From Actinomycetota bacterium (GTDB taxonomy: Bacteria; Actinomycetota; Acidimicrobiia; Acidimicrobiales; Microtrichaceae), in the NCBI GenBank assembly GCA_005777415.1, contig SXMI01000185.1, forward strand, positions 1-9,109: DNA of 9,109 nt, given 5' to 3'. The first letter of the stretch is position 1, and every line of letters starts with the position of its first letter. Under the pieces are notes generated by a model. That model had not been told where the DNA came from. It saw nothing but the letters and a program-made list of their open reading frames with translations, and did no database searches. Below are positions 1 to 5,918 of the stretch, piece after piece. The position numbers were made by a program, and so were the translations under genes.

Positions 1-1
1 C

Positions 2-682
2 CTGACCTTCCCCATGGTCTACGCGCCCCACGAGCGCTGGATCCTGCCGTTCAGCCACGACGAGGTCGTGCACGGGAAGGGGTCGCTGCTCACCCGGATG
101 CCGGGGGACGACTGGCAGCGGTTCGCGAACCTCCGGGCGCTCCTCGCCTGGCAGTGGTGCCACCCGGGACGACAGCTGCTCTTCATGGGCGGTGAGCTGG
201 CCCAGGTGCGCGAGTGGTCCCACGACCGGGAGCTCGACTGGTGGCTGCTCGGCGATCCCGCCCACGACGGCGTCCGCCGGCTCGTCGCGGCCCTCAACGA
301 CCTCCAGGCCCGGCTGCCGGCCCTGTGGGTCGGCGACGACGACCCGTCGGGGACCTGCTGGTGGCTCGACGCCGACGACCGCGAGCAGTCGGTGTGCTCG
401 CTGGCGAGGGTCGACCCCGACGGCGGCGGACTGGTCGTCGTCGCCGCCAACCTGACCCCGGTGCCGCGCCCCGGGTACCGGCTCGGAGCGCCCCGGCCGG
501 GGGACTGGCGGGTCGAGTGCTCGACCGACGACACCCGGTTCGGCGGCAGCGGCCACGAGGTCGTGCCCGGGGGAGGCACCGTGGTGTCGACGGACCCCGA
601 CACGCCCTGGCAGGGCCAACCCGGCTCGCTGCTCCTCACCCTGCCGCCGCTGGCCGTTGTGGTCCTGGCCCCCGACACCTGA
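2..682 (+). CDS. glgB: 1,4-alpha-glucan branching enzyme, C-terminal part (5' end outside window)
   Basis: Glycogen branching enzyme (GH13), which moves alpha-1,4 glucan segments to alpha-1,6 branch points in cytoplasmic glycogen synthesis. The reading frame is open from base 2 with no stop, so the gene begins upstream; the ATG at 14 is an internal Met. The 226 visible residues begin near the end of the catalytic barrel. The segment SHDEVVHGKGSLL (about residues 18-30) is a hallmark of GlgB, and its HD pair corresponds to the His525/Asp526 region of the E. coli enzyme. It is followed by MPGDDWQRFANLRALLAWQW, then LLFMGGELAQ and EWSHDRELDWWLL, all typical. The nucleophile Asp and acid Glu would lie upstream and cannot be checked. 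From about residue 120 comes the C-terminal beta-sandwich domain, ending at a TGA at 680. The family assignment is very secure; only the N-terminal length is unknown. Confidence 0.95.
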   Translation: MTFPMVYAPHERWILPFSHDEVVHGKGSLLTRMPGDDWQRFANLRALLAWQWCHPGRQLLFMGGELAQVREWSHDRELDWWLLGDPAHDGVRRLVAALNDLQARLPALWVGDDDPSGTCWWLDADDREQSVCSLARVDPDGGGLVVVAANLTPVPRPGYRLGAPRPGDWRVECSTDDTRFGGSGHEVVPGGGTVVSTDPDTPWQGQPGSLLLTLPPLAVVVLAPDT

Positions 683-748
683 GGTGCGCCGGCCGGAGGT
701 GCGTCCGGGCTCGGTATCGTGTCCGCCGGGGTCGGCGTGCGGGCCCGC

Positions 749-754
749 GGAGGG
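749..754 (+). promoter_or_regulatory. Ribosome binding site deciding the glycosyltransferase start
   Basis: GGAGGG ends 7 nt before the GTG at 762. It supports this start over the upstream in-frame TTG at 657, which lies inside glgB. Confidence 0.7.
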
Positions 755-761
755 TGACGAG

Positions 762-1799
762 GTGACGGATCGACAGCCGGAGGACGGGGACCTGGTCACG
801 GTCGCGATCCCCGTGCGCAACGAGGGGGCGACGATCCGCCGCTGCCTGGAGTCGGTCCTCGCCCAGACCCATCGCCACCTGCAGGTCCTCGTGGTGGACG
901 GCGAGTCGACCGACGACACGGTGGCGATCGTCGAGGAGTTCGCCGCCCGCGACCCGCGGGTCGAGTTGCTCGTCAACCCGCAGCGGATCGTGCCGAGCTC
1001 GCTCAACCTGGCGCTCGAGGCGGCGCAAGGCGTCTGGTGGGTCCGCAACGACGGGCACTCGACCCTGCCGCCCGACTACGTCGAGCTGGCCGTGGCGCAC
1101 CTGCGGACCGGCCGGTGGGGCGGGGTCGGCGGCCGCAAGGACGCCGTGGCCGACACCGACGAGGGCCGGGCGGTCGCCGCGGCGCTCGCGTCGCCGTTCG
1201 GAGTCGGCAACAGCACCTACCACCACGGCACGGACGAGCAGGCGGTCGACCACGTCCCGTTCGGCGCCTACCCGGTGGCCGTCCTCCGCGAGCTGGGCGG
1301 TTGGGACGAGGACATGGTCACCAACCAGGACTACGAGTTCGACTACCGGGTCCGGCTGTCGGGACGTGAGCTCCTGTTCGACCCGGCGCTGCGGATCGAC
1401 TGGCGGTGCCCGTCGAGCATCCGGGCGTTCGCCCGTCAGTACCGGCGCTACGGCCGGGGCAAGGTCAACACCCTGCTGCGCCACCCCGAGTCCGGGGCCG
1501 TGCGGCACTACGTCGCCCCGGCGCTCGTCGCCGGCCTGGTCGTCGGGGCGGTCCTGATGCCGTTCCGCCGGCTCCGGTCGTTGGCCCTCGCCCCCTTCGT
1601 GGCGTACGGCCTGGCCCTGACGGCCGCCTCGGCGCTCGCCGCCCGGACCGTCCGGGGGATCCGGTCCCGGCTGGCGCTCCCGGCGGCGTTCGCCGCCATG
1701 CACCTCAGCTGGGGCGCCGGGTTCTGGGAGGAGCTGTGGCGGGTCCGGCGGGAGCACGGGTGGGGGGCGGTGGCCCGCATCCTGCGAGGCGGTCGCTGA
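762..1799 (+). CDS. Family 2 glycosyltransferase, ExoA-like, membrane-associated
   Basis: A GT-A fold inverting glycosyltransferase of 345 residues, probably acting at the cytoplasmic face of the membrane in exopolysaccharide or cell-envelope glycan synthesis; donor and acceptor cannot be read from the sequence. It opens with VTVAIPVRNEGATIRRCLES (residues 12-31) and VVDGESTDDT (44-53), the GT2 nucleotide-binding motifs. The metal-binding DxD position reads RNDGHS (95-100). The acceptor-site motif reads NQDYEFDYRVR (188-198), where most relatives have ED. RQYRRYGRGK (225-234) follows, as in the succinoglycan ExoA-like group. Hydrophobic segments at about 251-268, 273-294 and 305-320 suggest C-terminal membrane anchoring. 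The GTG at 762 is chosen because GGAGGG (749-754) lies 7 nt upstream; an earlier TTG at 657 would overlap glgB and add a non-homologous N-terminus. The rhomboid gene follows after 12 nt, so the two may be cotranscribed. Confidence 0.88.
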   Translation: MTDRQPEDGDLVTVAIPVRNEGATIRRCLESVLAQTHRHLQVLVVDGESTDDTVAIVEEFAARDPRVELLVNPQRIVPSSLNLALEAAQGVWWVRNDGHSTLPPDYVELAVAHLRTGRWGGVGGRKDAVADTDEGRAVAAALASPFGVGNSTYHHGTDEQAVDHVPFGAYPVAVLRELGGWDEDMVTNQDYEFDYRVRLSGRELLFDPALRIDWRCPSSIRAFARQYRRYGRGKVNTLLRHPESGAVRHYVAPALVAGLVVGAVLMPFRRLRSLALAPFVAYGLALTAASALAARTVRGIRSRLALPAAFAAMHLSWGAGFWEELWRVRREHGWGAVARILRGGR

Positions 1800-1811
1800 C
1801 GGTACGTTGCG

Positions 1812-2678
1812 GTGGTGGAACCGACGACCGCCACGACCTGCACCTGGCACCCCGACCGACCGGCCGGCGTGCGCTGCCAGCGGTGCGAACGGCCGATCTG
1901 TCCCGCCTGCATGGTGCAGGCCTCGGTCGGGTTCCACTGTCCCGAGTGCACCCGGGCCCGACCTCAGCAGGTCGTCACCGCCCGGGACCACTGGTCGACC
2001 GGCGCCGACGACCCGATCGTGGGCAAGGTGCTCATCGGGCTCAACGTGGCGCTCTTCGCCGTCGCGGCGCTCGCCGCCGGCTCGCTCAGCCGGACCGGTG
2101 GCCCGGTGTTCGAGCGGCTCGTCACCTGGGGTCCGTTCGTGGCCGACGGCGAGTGGTGGCGGCTGGTCACCGGTGCGTTCCTGCACTCCGGCCCCATCCA
2201 CCTGGCCATGAACATGTTCCTCCTGTGGTTGCTCGCCAAGGAGCTCGAGCCGGCGCTGGGGCATGTGAACTTCGGCCTCTGTTACGCCGTGTCCGTGCTC
2301 GGCGGGGCGCTCGGGGTGGTGTTGTTGTCGCCGAACGACCCGACCCTGGGGGCATCGGGCGGCGTCTTCGGCCTGATGGGGGCGCTCGTGGTCCTCCAGC
2401 TGCGGGCGAAGCAGAACCCGTGGAACTCCGGGGTCGGTGGCCTGGTCGCCGTCAACCTGGTCCTGACCTTCGCCCTGCCCGGCATCTCGATCGGCGGCCA
2501 CCTCGGCGGACTGCTCGCCGGCGCCGTGGCCGGTGCGGTGGTCCAGCCGGTGCGCTGGCCGCAGACCTCGGCCGGGGTCCGCACCGGGTTCCTGACCCTC
2601 TTCGGGGTGGGGCTGTTCGTCCTGGCGGTCGTGGCAGCGGGCGCACTCGCCGCCGACCTGAGCAGCTTCCGGTTCTGA
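1812..2678 (+). CDS. Rhomboid family intramembrane serine protease with N-terminal zinc-binding domain
   Basis: A 288-residue polytopic membrane protease that would cleave transmembrane substrates within the lipid bilayer. Residues 10-46 hold C10, H13, C22, C25, C30, C33, C43 and C46, a B-box-like double zinc site found at the N-terminus of many actinobacterial rhomboids. The rhomboid core begins around residue 70. WWRLVTGAFLHSGPIHLAMN (115-134) gives the HxxxN motif (H130, N134; compare E. coli GlpG H150 and N154). GASGGVFGLMGA (180-191) gives the catalytic Ser182, and GGHLGGLLAG (228-237) gives the catalytic His230, so the dyad is intact. About seven hydrophobic segments are visible, the last at about 260-281. 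GTG codons at 1812 and 1815 are both possible starts, and the Shine-Dalgarno is weak. It lies 12 nt after the glycosyltransferase stop, suggesting cotranscription. The substrate is unknown. Confidence 0.93.
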   Translation: MVEPTTATTCTWHPDRPAGVRCQRCERPICPACMVQASVGFHCPECTRARPQQVVTARDHWSTGADDPIVGKVLIGLNVALFAVAALAAGSLSRTGGPVFERLVTWGPFVADGEWWRLVTGAFLHSGPIHLAMNMFLLWLLAKELEPALGHVNFGLCYAVSVLGGALGVVLLSPNDPTLGASGGVFGLMGALVVLQLRAKQNPWNSGVGGLVAVNLVLTFALPGISIGGHLGGLLAGAVAGAVVQPVRWPQTSAGVRTGFLTLFGVGLFVLAVVAAGALAADLSSFRF

Positions 2679-2698
2679 TCGACCCCGAGCGGGTCCGG

Positions 2699-2764
2699 TC
2701 AGCCGGCCGCGGGCACGGCGTCAGCCGGCGGCGGGAGCCGCGTCAGCCGGCGGCGGGAGCGGCG
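2699..2764. repeat. Three tandem 22-bp repeats at the 3' end of the SRPBCC gene
   Basis: Units at 2699-2720, 2721-2742 and 2743-2764 follow each other without a gap. Each starts TCAGCCGGC on the plus strand. The second and third differ at about two positions near their right ends; the first is more diverged. On the minus strand each unit ends in a TGA stop, and because 22 is not a multiple of three, the three stops fall in three different frames. The SRPBCC coding sequence ends with the first unit it meets (TGA at 2745-2743). The repeat probably arose by duplication of the gene's last 22 bases. Confidence 0.85.
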
Positions 2765-3216
2765 TCGTGACGGAGGGAGTCGGCGACCACCGACTGCAGG
2801 TTCACCAGGTTCCGCCTCCAGATCCGGCCCAGGACCGGCCGGGCGCACGTGGCACCCACCGGCCCGCCCATCCACCAGGGGAAGGTCAGCTCCTCGGTCC
2901 AGGTGAACCGGGACCGACGGCCTCCGTCGAGGGGCTCGAGGCGGAACACCCCGGAACCCGTCACCATGCCGACGTGGCGGACCCCCATGGCCCGGCCCGG
3001 ATCCCACTCGGTGATCTCCATGTGGTCGACCAGACGGAACGGGCCGACCGCCGTGTCGCAGTCGAAGGTGGTGCCGACCCCCGAGGTGGTGGGGGAGGTG
3101 AAGCGGATGGCCACTGCGTCCTCCATCCACTCGACGTGGCTGGCGATGTCCTCCACGCAGGCCCAGACCTGTTCGGTGCTGGCATCGAGTTCGACGGAGA
3201 CGGTGAGTTCGGCCAC
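2743..3216 (-). CDS. SRPBCC (START-like / polyketide cyclase-type) family protein
   Basis: A 157-residue soluble protein, the usual length for single-domain SRPBCC proteins, which form a helix-grip fold enclosing a hydrophobic ligand pocket. The N-terminal strand and first helix read MAELTVSVELDASTEQVWAC (1-20) followed by VEDIASHVEWMEDA (21-34), the typical opening with the pocket-gate Trp. Alternating strands follow, including FRLVDHMEITEWDPGRAMGV (60-79) and SRFTWTEELTFPWW (102-115). A C-terminal amphipathic helix occupies about 128-149 (ILGR-like start, RNLVNLQSVVADSLR). There is no signal peptide or membrane segment. The start is a GTG at 3216-3214 with only a weak Shine-Dalgarno. The tail APAAG and stop lie within a tandem repeat. 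The gene is divergent from the thioesterase across 107 bp, which may hint at shared lipid or acyl ligand metabolism, but the ligand and function are unknown. Confidence 0.82.
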   Translation of the reverse strand: MAELTVSVELDASTEQVWACVEDIASHVEWMEDAVAIRFTSPTTSGVGTTFDCDTAVGPFRLVDHMEITEWDPGRAMGVRHVGMVTGSGVFRLEPLDGGRRSRFTWTEELTFPWWMGGPVGATCARPVLGRIWRRNLVNLQSVVADSLRHDAAPAAG

Positions 3217-3323
3217 GACCCGAGGCTACGGCCGACCCGCCCGTCCGCCGAGCCGGCCCCAGGCCGCCGTGACTCCGGTCACCCGGTTCGTGCGGTGACG
3301 CCAACGGGCACCACCATGGACGA
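3217..3323. promoter_or_regulatory. Divergent intergenic region between SRPBCC and thioesterase genes
   Basis: These 107 bases must hold the start signals of both divergent genes unless promoters lie inside the coding regions. I see no convincing -35/-10 pair. A perfect 5-bp inverted repeat, GTGAC-TCCG-GTCAC (3269-3282), could be a small operator or chance. A three-codon ORF, ATG GAC GAG TGA (3316-3327), overlaps the thioesterase GTG start at 3324. Confidence 0.35.
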
Positions 3324-4265
3324 GTGAGCACCCCCAGCACCACGCCCGCCGATCTCCTCGCCCCCGGCGACGTCGTCCGGGACACCACGCCGCACCCGGT
3401 GGACGGCGTGCCGGGTCGGTCGACGACGACGATCCCCGAGGCCTGGCGGGTGCTGTACGCGTTCGGCGGGACGACGATGGCCACGGCCATCCGGGCGGCG
3501 ATCGCCGCGGTCGACCGGCCCGACCTGTCGCTGGTGTCCGCCGATGCGACCTTCTGCCAGGCGGTCCCGTGCGGTCCGGTGGCCGTCCAGGTGGAGGTGC
3601 TGCGCCAGGGCCGCTCAGGTGCCCAGGCGGTGGCCCGTCTGTGGGCGCTCGATTCCGCCGACGACCGGCCCGGTGGTCCGGGGGACCCGGCCGGGCCGGT
3701 ACGCAGCGACCTGGTGGTCACCTGCGTGCTCGGCCGCCGGGACCCCGACTCGCCGTTCCGGCTGCAGGGGGCCGAGCCGCCGTCGGTCGGCGGCCCGGAG
3801 GACTACCCGCCCCGGCCGACGGTTCCCGACAACCCGTTCGCCGACATCCCGTACCACCGACAGACCGACTGGCGGCTCGCCGACGGACAGATGTACTGGG
3901 GCCGCACCGACGTCCCCCCGGGCGAGCCGCGAGCGGCCTCGTGGTTCCGGTTCCACACCTCACCGATGACCGGTGAGGGCTGCTGGGAGCCCGGCGTGGT
4001 GGCCGTCCCGGGCGACGTGCTGGGCCCGGCCGTGGGTGCCGGAATCGGTTCGGCGCAGGGTCACTTCCTGATCCTCTCCCTGCAGATCGGCCTGCGGATC
4101 GTCGACGAGGTCCGCACCGAGTGGATCCTGCAGCACACGCGGGCGCAGACGGCCACCGACGGCTACGCGAGCGGGACGGCCGAACTGTGGGACCAGGACC
4201 GCCGGCTGGTGGCCCTCGCCCACCAGATCGCCAAGATCCAGCCGTTCACGATCCCCGGGTCCTGA
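3324..4265 (+). CDS. TesB-like acyl-CoA thioesterase (double hotdog fold)
   Basis: A 313-residue cytoplasmic protein resembling acyl-CoA thioesterase II, which hydrolyses acyl-CoA to free fatty acid and CoA. The first hotdog domain (about 30-136) includes AFGGTTMATAIRAAI (46-60) and SADATFCQAVPCGPVAVQVE (72-91), then VLRQGRSGAQAVARLW (92-107), the classic 'xVxVxVLRxGRS' pattern. The second domain (about 200-306) has WFRFHTSP (207-214), then VPGDVLGPAVGAG, then EWILQHTRAQTATDGYASGT and a final RRLVALAHQIAKI. By analogy with the E. coli TesB triad Asp-Thr-Gln I tentatively place D231, S252 and Q301 at the active site; this is inference without an alignment. The GTG at 3324 is the first possible start, because an in-frame TGA lies at 3270 with no start codon between them. 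Substrate chain length cannot be told. Some divergent TesB-like proteins have lost activity. Confidence 0.78.
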   Translation: MSTPSTTPADLLAPGDVVRDTTPHPVDGVPGRSTTTIPEAWRVLYAFGGTTMATAIRAAIAAVDRPDLSLVSADATFCQAVPCGPVAVQVEVLRQGRSGAQAVARLWALDSADDRPGGPGDPAGPVRSDLVVTCVLGRRDPDSPFRLQGAEPPSVGGPEDYPPRPTVPDNPFADIPYHRQTDWRLADGQMYWGRTDVPPGEPRAASWFRFHTSPMTGEGCWEPGVVAVPGDVLGPAVGAGIGSAQGHFLILSLQIGLRIVDEVRTEWILQHTRAQTATDGYASGTAELWDQDRRLVALAHQIAKIQPFTIPGS

Positions 4266-4279
4266 TCCTCCCGGGCGCG

Positions 4280-4312
4280 CTGCTGCCCCGGAGCGGGGCT
4301 CCGGGGCAGCAG
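4280..4312. terminator. Bidirectional terminator-like hairpin
   Basis: A perfect 15-bp inverted repeat (4280-4294 and 4298-4312) with a GGG loop, starting CTGCTGCCCC. It sits 15 bases after the thioesterase stop and 21 bases from the stop of the converging LAFTG-protein gene, so it can end both transcripts. There is no T-run on either side, so it is not a canonical intrinsic terminator. Hairpins without U-tracts are common between convergent genes in high-GC actinobacteria. Confidence 0.75.
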
Positions 4313-4332
4313 TTGGTCAACGGGGGAACGGG

Positions 4333-4965
4333 TCAGCCCTGCTGGCGTCGGCGGGCCAGGGCGGACCCGCCGACGGCCAGGGCGCCGACCCCGACGATGC
4401 CGGCCCCGGCCAGGGCCAGGACGGCGCTGCCGCCGGTGAAGGCCAGCTCGCCCTCGGGCTCCTGCTCGACGACCGGGGTCGCCTGCTCACCCTCGACCTC
4501 GGGCACCGTGGTGGTCGTCGTGGTCGTGGTGGTGGTCGTCGTGGTTCCCTCGGGCTCGGTGTCGGGATCTGGGGTCGTGCCCGGGTCCAGGAGCGGGTCG
4601 TCCAGGATGTCCGGGTCGAGCGGCGTCCCGTTCACGTCCGGGTCGCCGGGGTCGAGGATCGGGTCGTCCAGGATGTCGGGGTCGAGCGGCGTCCCGTTCA
4701 CGCCTGGGGTCCCGTCCTCGACGACCAGGTCGTCCAGGATGTCCGGGTCGATGGCGGACAGGTCGATCCGCTCGGGCTTCTGGAGCAGCTCCTCGATCGC
4801 CGGACCCGTGGGGCAGGCGGGGAGAGCGAACGGGCAGTCCGCCGAGGCGGCGGCGGCGAGCGGGCCGGCGCCGATGAACCCGGCGGCGACGGCGGTGAGG
4901 GCCAGTCGACCGGCGAGGCGGCGGATCCGGCGGTTGGTGGTGGAGGAGGAGTTGTTGGTGGTCAC
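4333..4965 (-). CDS. Secreted, repeat-containing surface protein with LAFTG sortase signal
   Basis: A 210-residue exported protein likely to be anchored covalently to the cell wall. Residues 1-43 form a signal peptide: a polar start, R12/R13/R15/R16, a hydrophobic core at 21-40 and an Ala-x-Ala-type site at ASA (40-42). After C44 and C51 come three 22-residue acidic repeats at 72-93, 94-115 and 116-137, each starting [IL]DPDILDD. A run of 13 Thr (141-153) forms a stalk. LAFTG (174-178), a hydrophobic helix (about 180-203) and the tail RRRQQG make a sorting signal of the LAxTG type used by class E sortases. No sortase is in the window. The GTG start at 4965-4963 has GAAAGGA (plus-strand 4973-4979) 7 nt upstream. 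I do not recognise a functional domain; adhesin or envelope spacer roles are guesses. It could be a low-complexity lineage-specific protein. Confidence 0.85.
   Translation of the reverse strand: MTTNNSSSTTNRRIRRLAGRLALTAVAAGFIGAGPLAAAASADCPFALPACPTGPAIEELLQKPERIDLSAIDPDILDDLVVEDGTPGVNGTPLDPDILDDPILDPGDPDVNGTPLDPDILDDPLLDPGTTPDPDTEPEGTTTTTTTTTTTTTVPEVEGEQATPVVEQEPEGELAFTGGSAVLALAGAGIVGVGALAVGGSALARRRQQG
4507..4545 (-). repeat. Poly-threonine codon tract (13 Thr)
   Basis: Thirteen consecutive ACC/ACG codons in the LAFTG protein gene form a trinucleotide-like tract. In secreted actinobacterial proteins such Thr stretches usually act as extended, often O-glycosylated linkers. The tract could change length by replication slippage without shifting the frame. 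Confidence 0.85.
4595..4768 (-). repeat. Tandem 66-bp repeats (22 residues) in the surface protein gene
   Basis: Period 66 bp. The 42-base segments at 4595-4636 and 4661-4702 match with a single mismatch; a third, more diverged unit begins at 4727. They encode the [IL]DPDILDD repeats. Near-identity at the DNA level between two units points to recent duplication or gene conversion. Confidence 0.85.
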
Positions 4966-5098
4966 GGTGCGTTCCTTTCGCCCGACGCCGGTCGTTCGCC
5001 GGCGTTCGGGGGTCCAGACCCGTGTCCCCGCAGTTCGTGACCACTTTTTCTGGGAATCCCTCCGGACGGTCGTCCCGGCGGCGTGACCCGTCGAAGGG
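4966..5098 (-). promoter_or_regulatory. Leader region of the LAFTG protein gene
   Basis: These 133 bases separate the methyltransferase stop from the surface-protein start; both genes are on the minus strand. The region holds the ribosome binding site (4973-4979), a hairpin beside it (4981-5010), and the most A/T-rich patch nearby (around 5043-5057, CTTTTTCTGGGAAT on the plus strand), where a promoter is plausible. I could not pick a confident -10/-35 pair or match a known riboswitch. Confidence 0.4.
4981..5010 (-). promoter_or_regulatory. Hairpin adjoining the Shine-Dalgarno of the LAFTG protein gene
   Basis: CCCGACGCCGG (4981-4991) pairs with CCGGCGTTCGGG (4999-5010) over 11 bp with one bulged base and a 7-nt loop. 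On the transcript it ends one base before the ribosome binding site. It could modulate translation initiation, protect the mRNA 5' end, or end read-through from the methyltransferase gene. Confidence 0.5.
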
Positions 5099-5101
5099 TC
5101 A
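5084..5101 (-). terminator. Small hairpin over the methyltransferase stop codon
   Basis: TGACCC (5084-5089) and GGGTCA (5096-5101) form a 6-bp inverted repeat around a 6-nt loop and include the stop codon. It is short and lacks a T-run, so a terminator role is only possible. Confidence 0.25.
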
Positions 5102-5884
5102 GCTGCCCGTGGGCCGCAGGTAGGTCGAGACGTGGCGGGCGCCCAGCGGGTCGAACGGCTCCCCGGCCCACCCGCCGGAACGGTCGACGAGCTGAAGTCC
5201 GGCCTCCTCGCACCACGAGTCGAGCGTGGTGGCCTCCACCGGGACGATCCGCCAGGGCCGTACCCGGGGGGCCTCGCCGTCCCGCAGCTCGATGTGTGCG
5301 CCCGTGACCTCGGCCCCGGCGTCGCCCGGCCGGGCGTCGGTGGCGATCAGCCTCACCCCGGCCGCCGTCACGTCGCGGACGCTCAGGGTCCGGGCACGGG
5401 TGTCCACCGGCGCCGGGATGAAGCACTCCACGACGAGGTGCCCGCCGGGCCGCAAGGCGGCGACGGAGCGTTCCACGCACGAGCGCTGCTCGTCGGCGTC
5501 CGCCAGGTTGCAGAGCAGGTTGTTGGCGGCCAGGACCAGGTCGACCGCTTCATCGGGCCAGACCGACCCGTCGGCCACATCGCCGAGCACCGTGGCGACC
5601 CGCCCGGCGGGGTCCTTGCGGCGCAGGGCGTCGAGCATCTCCGGCGATGCGTCCAGCCCGGTCACCCGGCAGCCGGCGGCCTCGAGGCCGAGTGCCAGTC
5701 GTCCGGTGCCGACGCCGAGCTCCAGCACCCTGCCACCGCCGCAGCGGTCGGCGAGCGCCCGCACCGCCGCCTCGGTGTCGAGCTCCTCGGGGTACCACTC
5801 GTCGTAGACGTCGGCGAAGCTGCGGCCGTAGGTGCCCGCGTCGAACGGGTCGGGCCCGTGGGGTGGGACGTCGTCGCCGGCCAT
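5099..5884 (-). CDS. Class I SAM-dependent methyltransferase
   Basis: A 261-residue cytoplasmic methyltransferase with a Rossmann-like fold, transferring a methyl group from S-adenosylmethionine to an unknown acceptor. Motif I is VLELGVGTGRLALGL (53-67), the SAM-binding glycine loop. VTGLDASPEML (74-84) supplies the acidic residue D78 expected to bind the ribose. GDVADGSVWPDEAVDLVLAA (101-120) contains motifs II-III, and NNLLCNL with AALRPGGHLVVE (142-153) completes the core. The N-terminal YGRSFADVYDEWYPE (19-33) is common in Methyltransf_25-type enzymes. The C-terminal part (about 160-261) is beta-rich and may hold the acceptor pocket. The ATG at 5884-5882 is preceded by only a weak GGGCGG-like site; the frame stays open far upstream, but that part reads antisense to the next operon and has no homology signs. 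Nothing in the context identifies the substrate. Confidence 0.87.
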   Translation of the reverse strand: MAGDDVPPHGPDPFDAGTYGRSFADVYDEWYPEELDTEAAVRALADRCGGGRVLELGVGTGRLALGLEAAGCRVTGLDASPEMLDALRRKDPAGRVATVLGDVADGSVWPDEAVDLVLAANNLLCNLADADEQRSCVERSVAALRPGGHLVVECFIPAPVDTRARTLSVRDVTAAGVRLIATDARPGDAGAEVTGAHIELRDGEAPRVRPWRIVPVEATTLDSWCEEAGLQLVDRSGGWAGEPFDPLGARHVSTYLRPTGS

Positions 5885-5918
5885 CCGCCCAGTCTGTCGG
5901 CGTGGGAGGATGGGCGCT
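5885..5918. promoter_or_regulatory. 34-bp divergent gap between methyltransferase and membrane-protein operon
   Basis: Too short for two separate promoters with leaders, so at least one promoter probably lies in the opposing gene's coding sequence or transcripts are nearly leaderless. It contains GGGAGGA (5904-5910), the ribosome binding site for the GTG at 5919. Confidence 0.45.

Noticed and set aside
636..2501. Open minus-strand frame of 621 codons opposite the glycosyltransferase and rhomboid genes
   Set aside because: It is antisense to two genes with clear family motifs, its translation is a low-complexity Arg/Gly/Asp/Pro-rich product, and long antisense frames are expected at this GC content.
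2681..2695. GACCC-CGAGC-GGGTC hairpin after the rhomboid stop as a terminator
   Set aside because: Only a 5-bp stem with no T-run; too weak to call, though it sits in the right place.
1406..2770. Plus-strand open frame of 454 codons across the glycosyltransferase-rhomboid junction
   Set aside because: Arg/Pro/Gly-rich shadow of two real genes with no recognisable motif.
4595..4768. Spaced repeats considered as a CRISPR array
   Set aside because: The 66-bp period is in frame with a secreted protein, the units are contiguous rather than separated by unique spacers, and there are no cas genes.
4121..5086. Plus-strand open frame opposite the LAFTG protein with a poly-Val stretch and Ser/Gly repeats
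   Set aside because: The repeats and poly-Val are the complement of the real protein's repeats and poly-Thr; signal peptide and sorting signal exist only on the minus strand.
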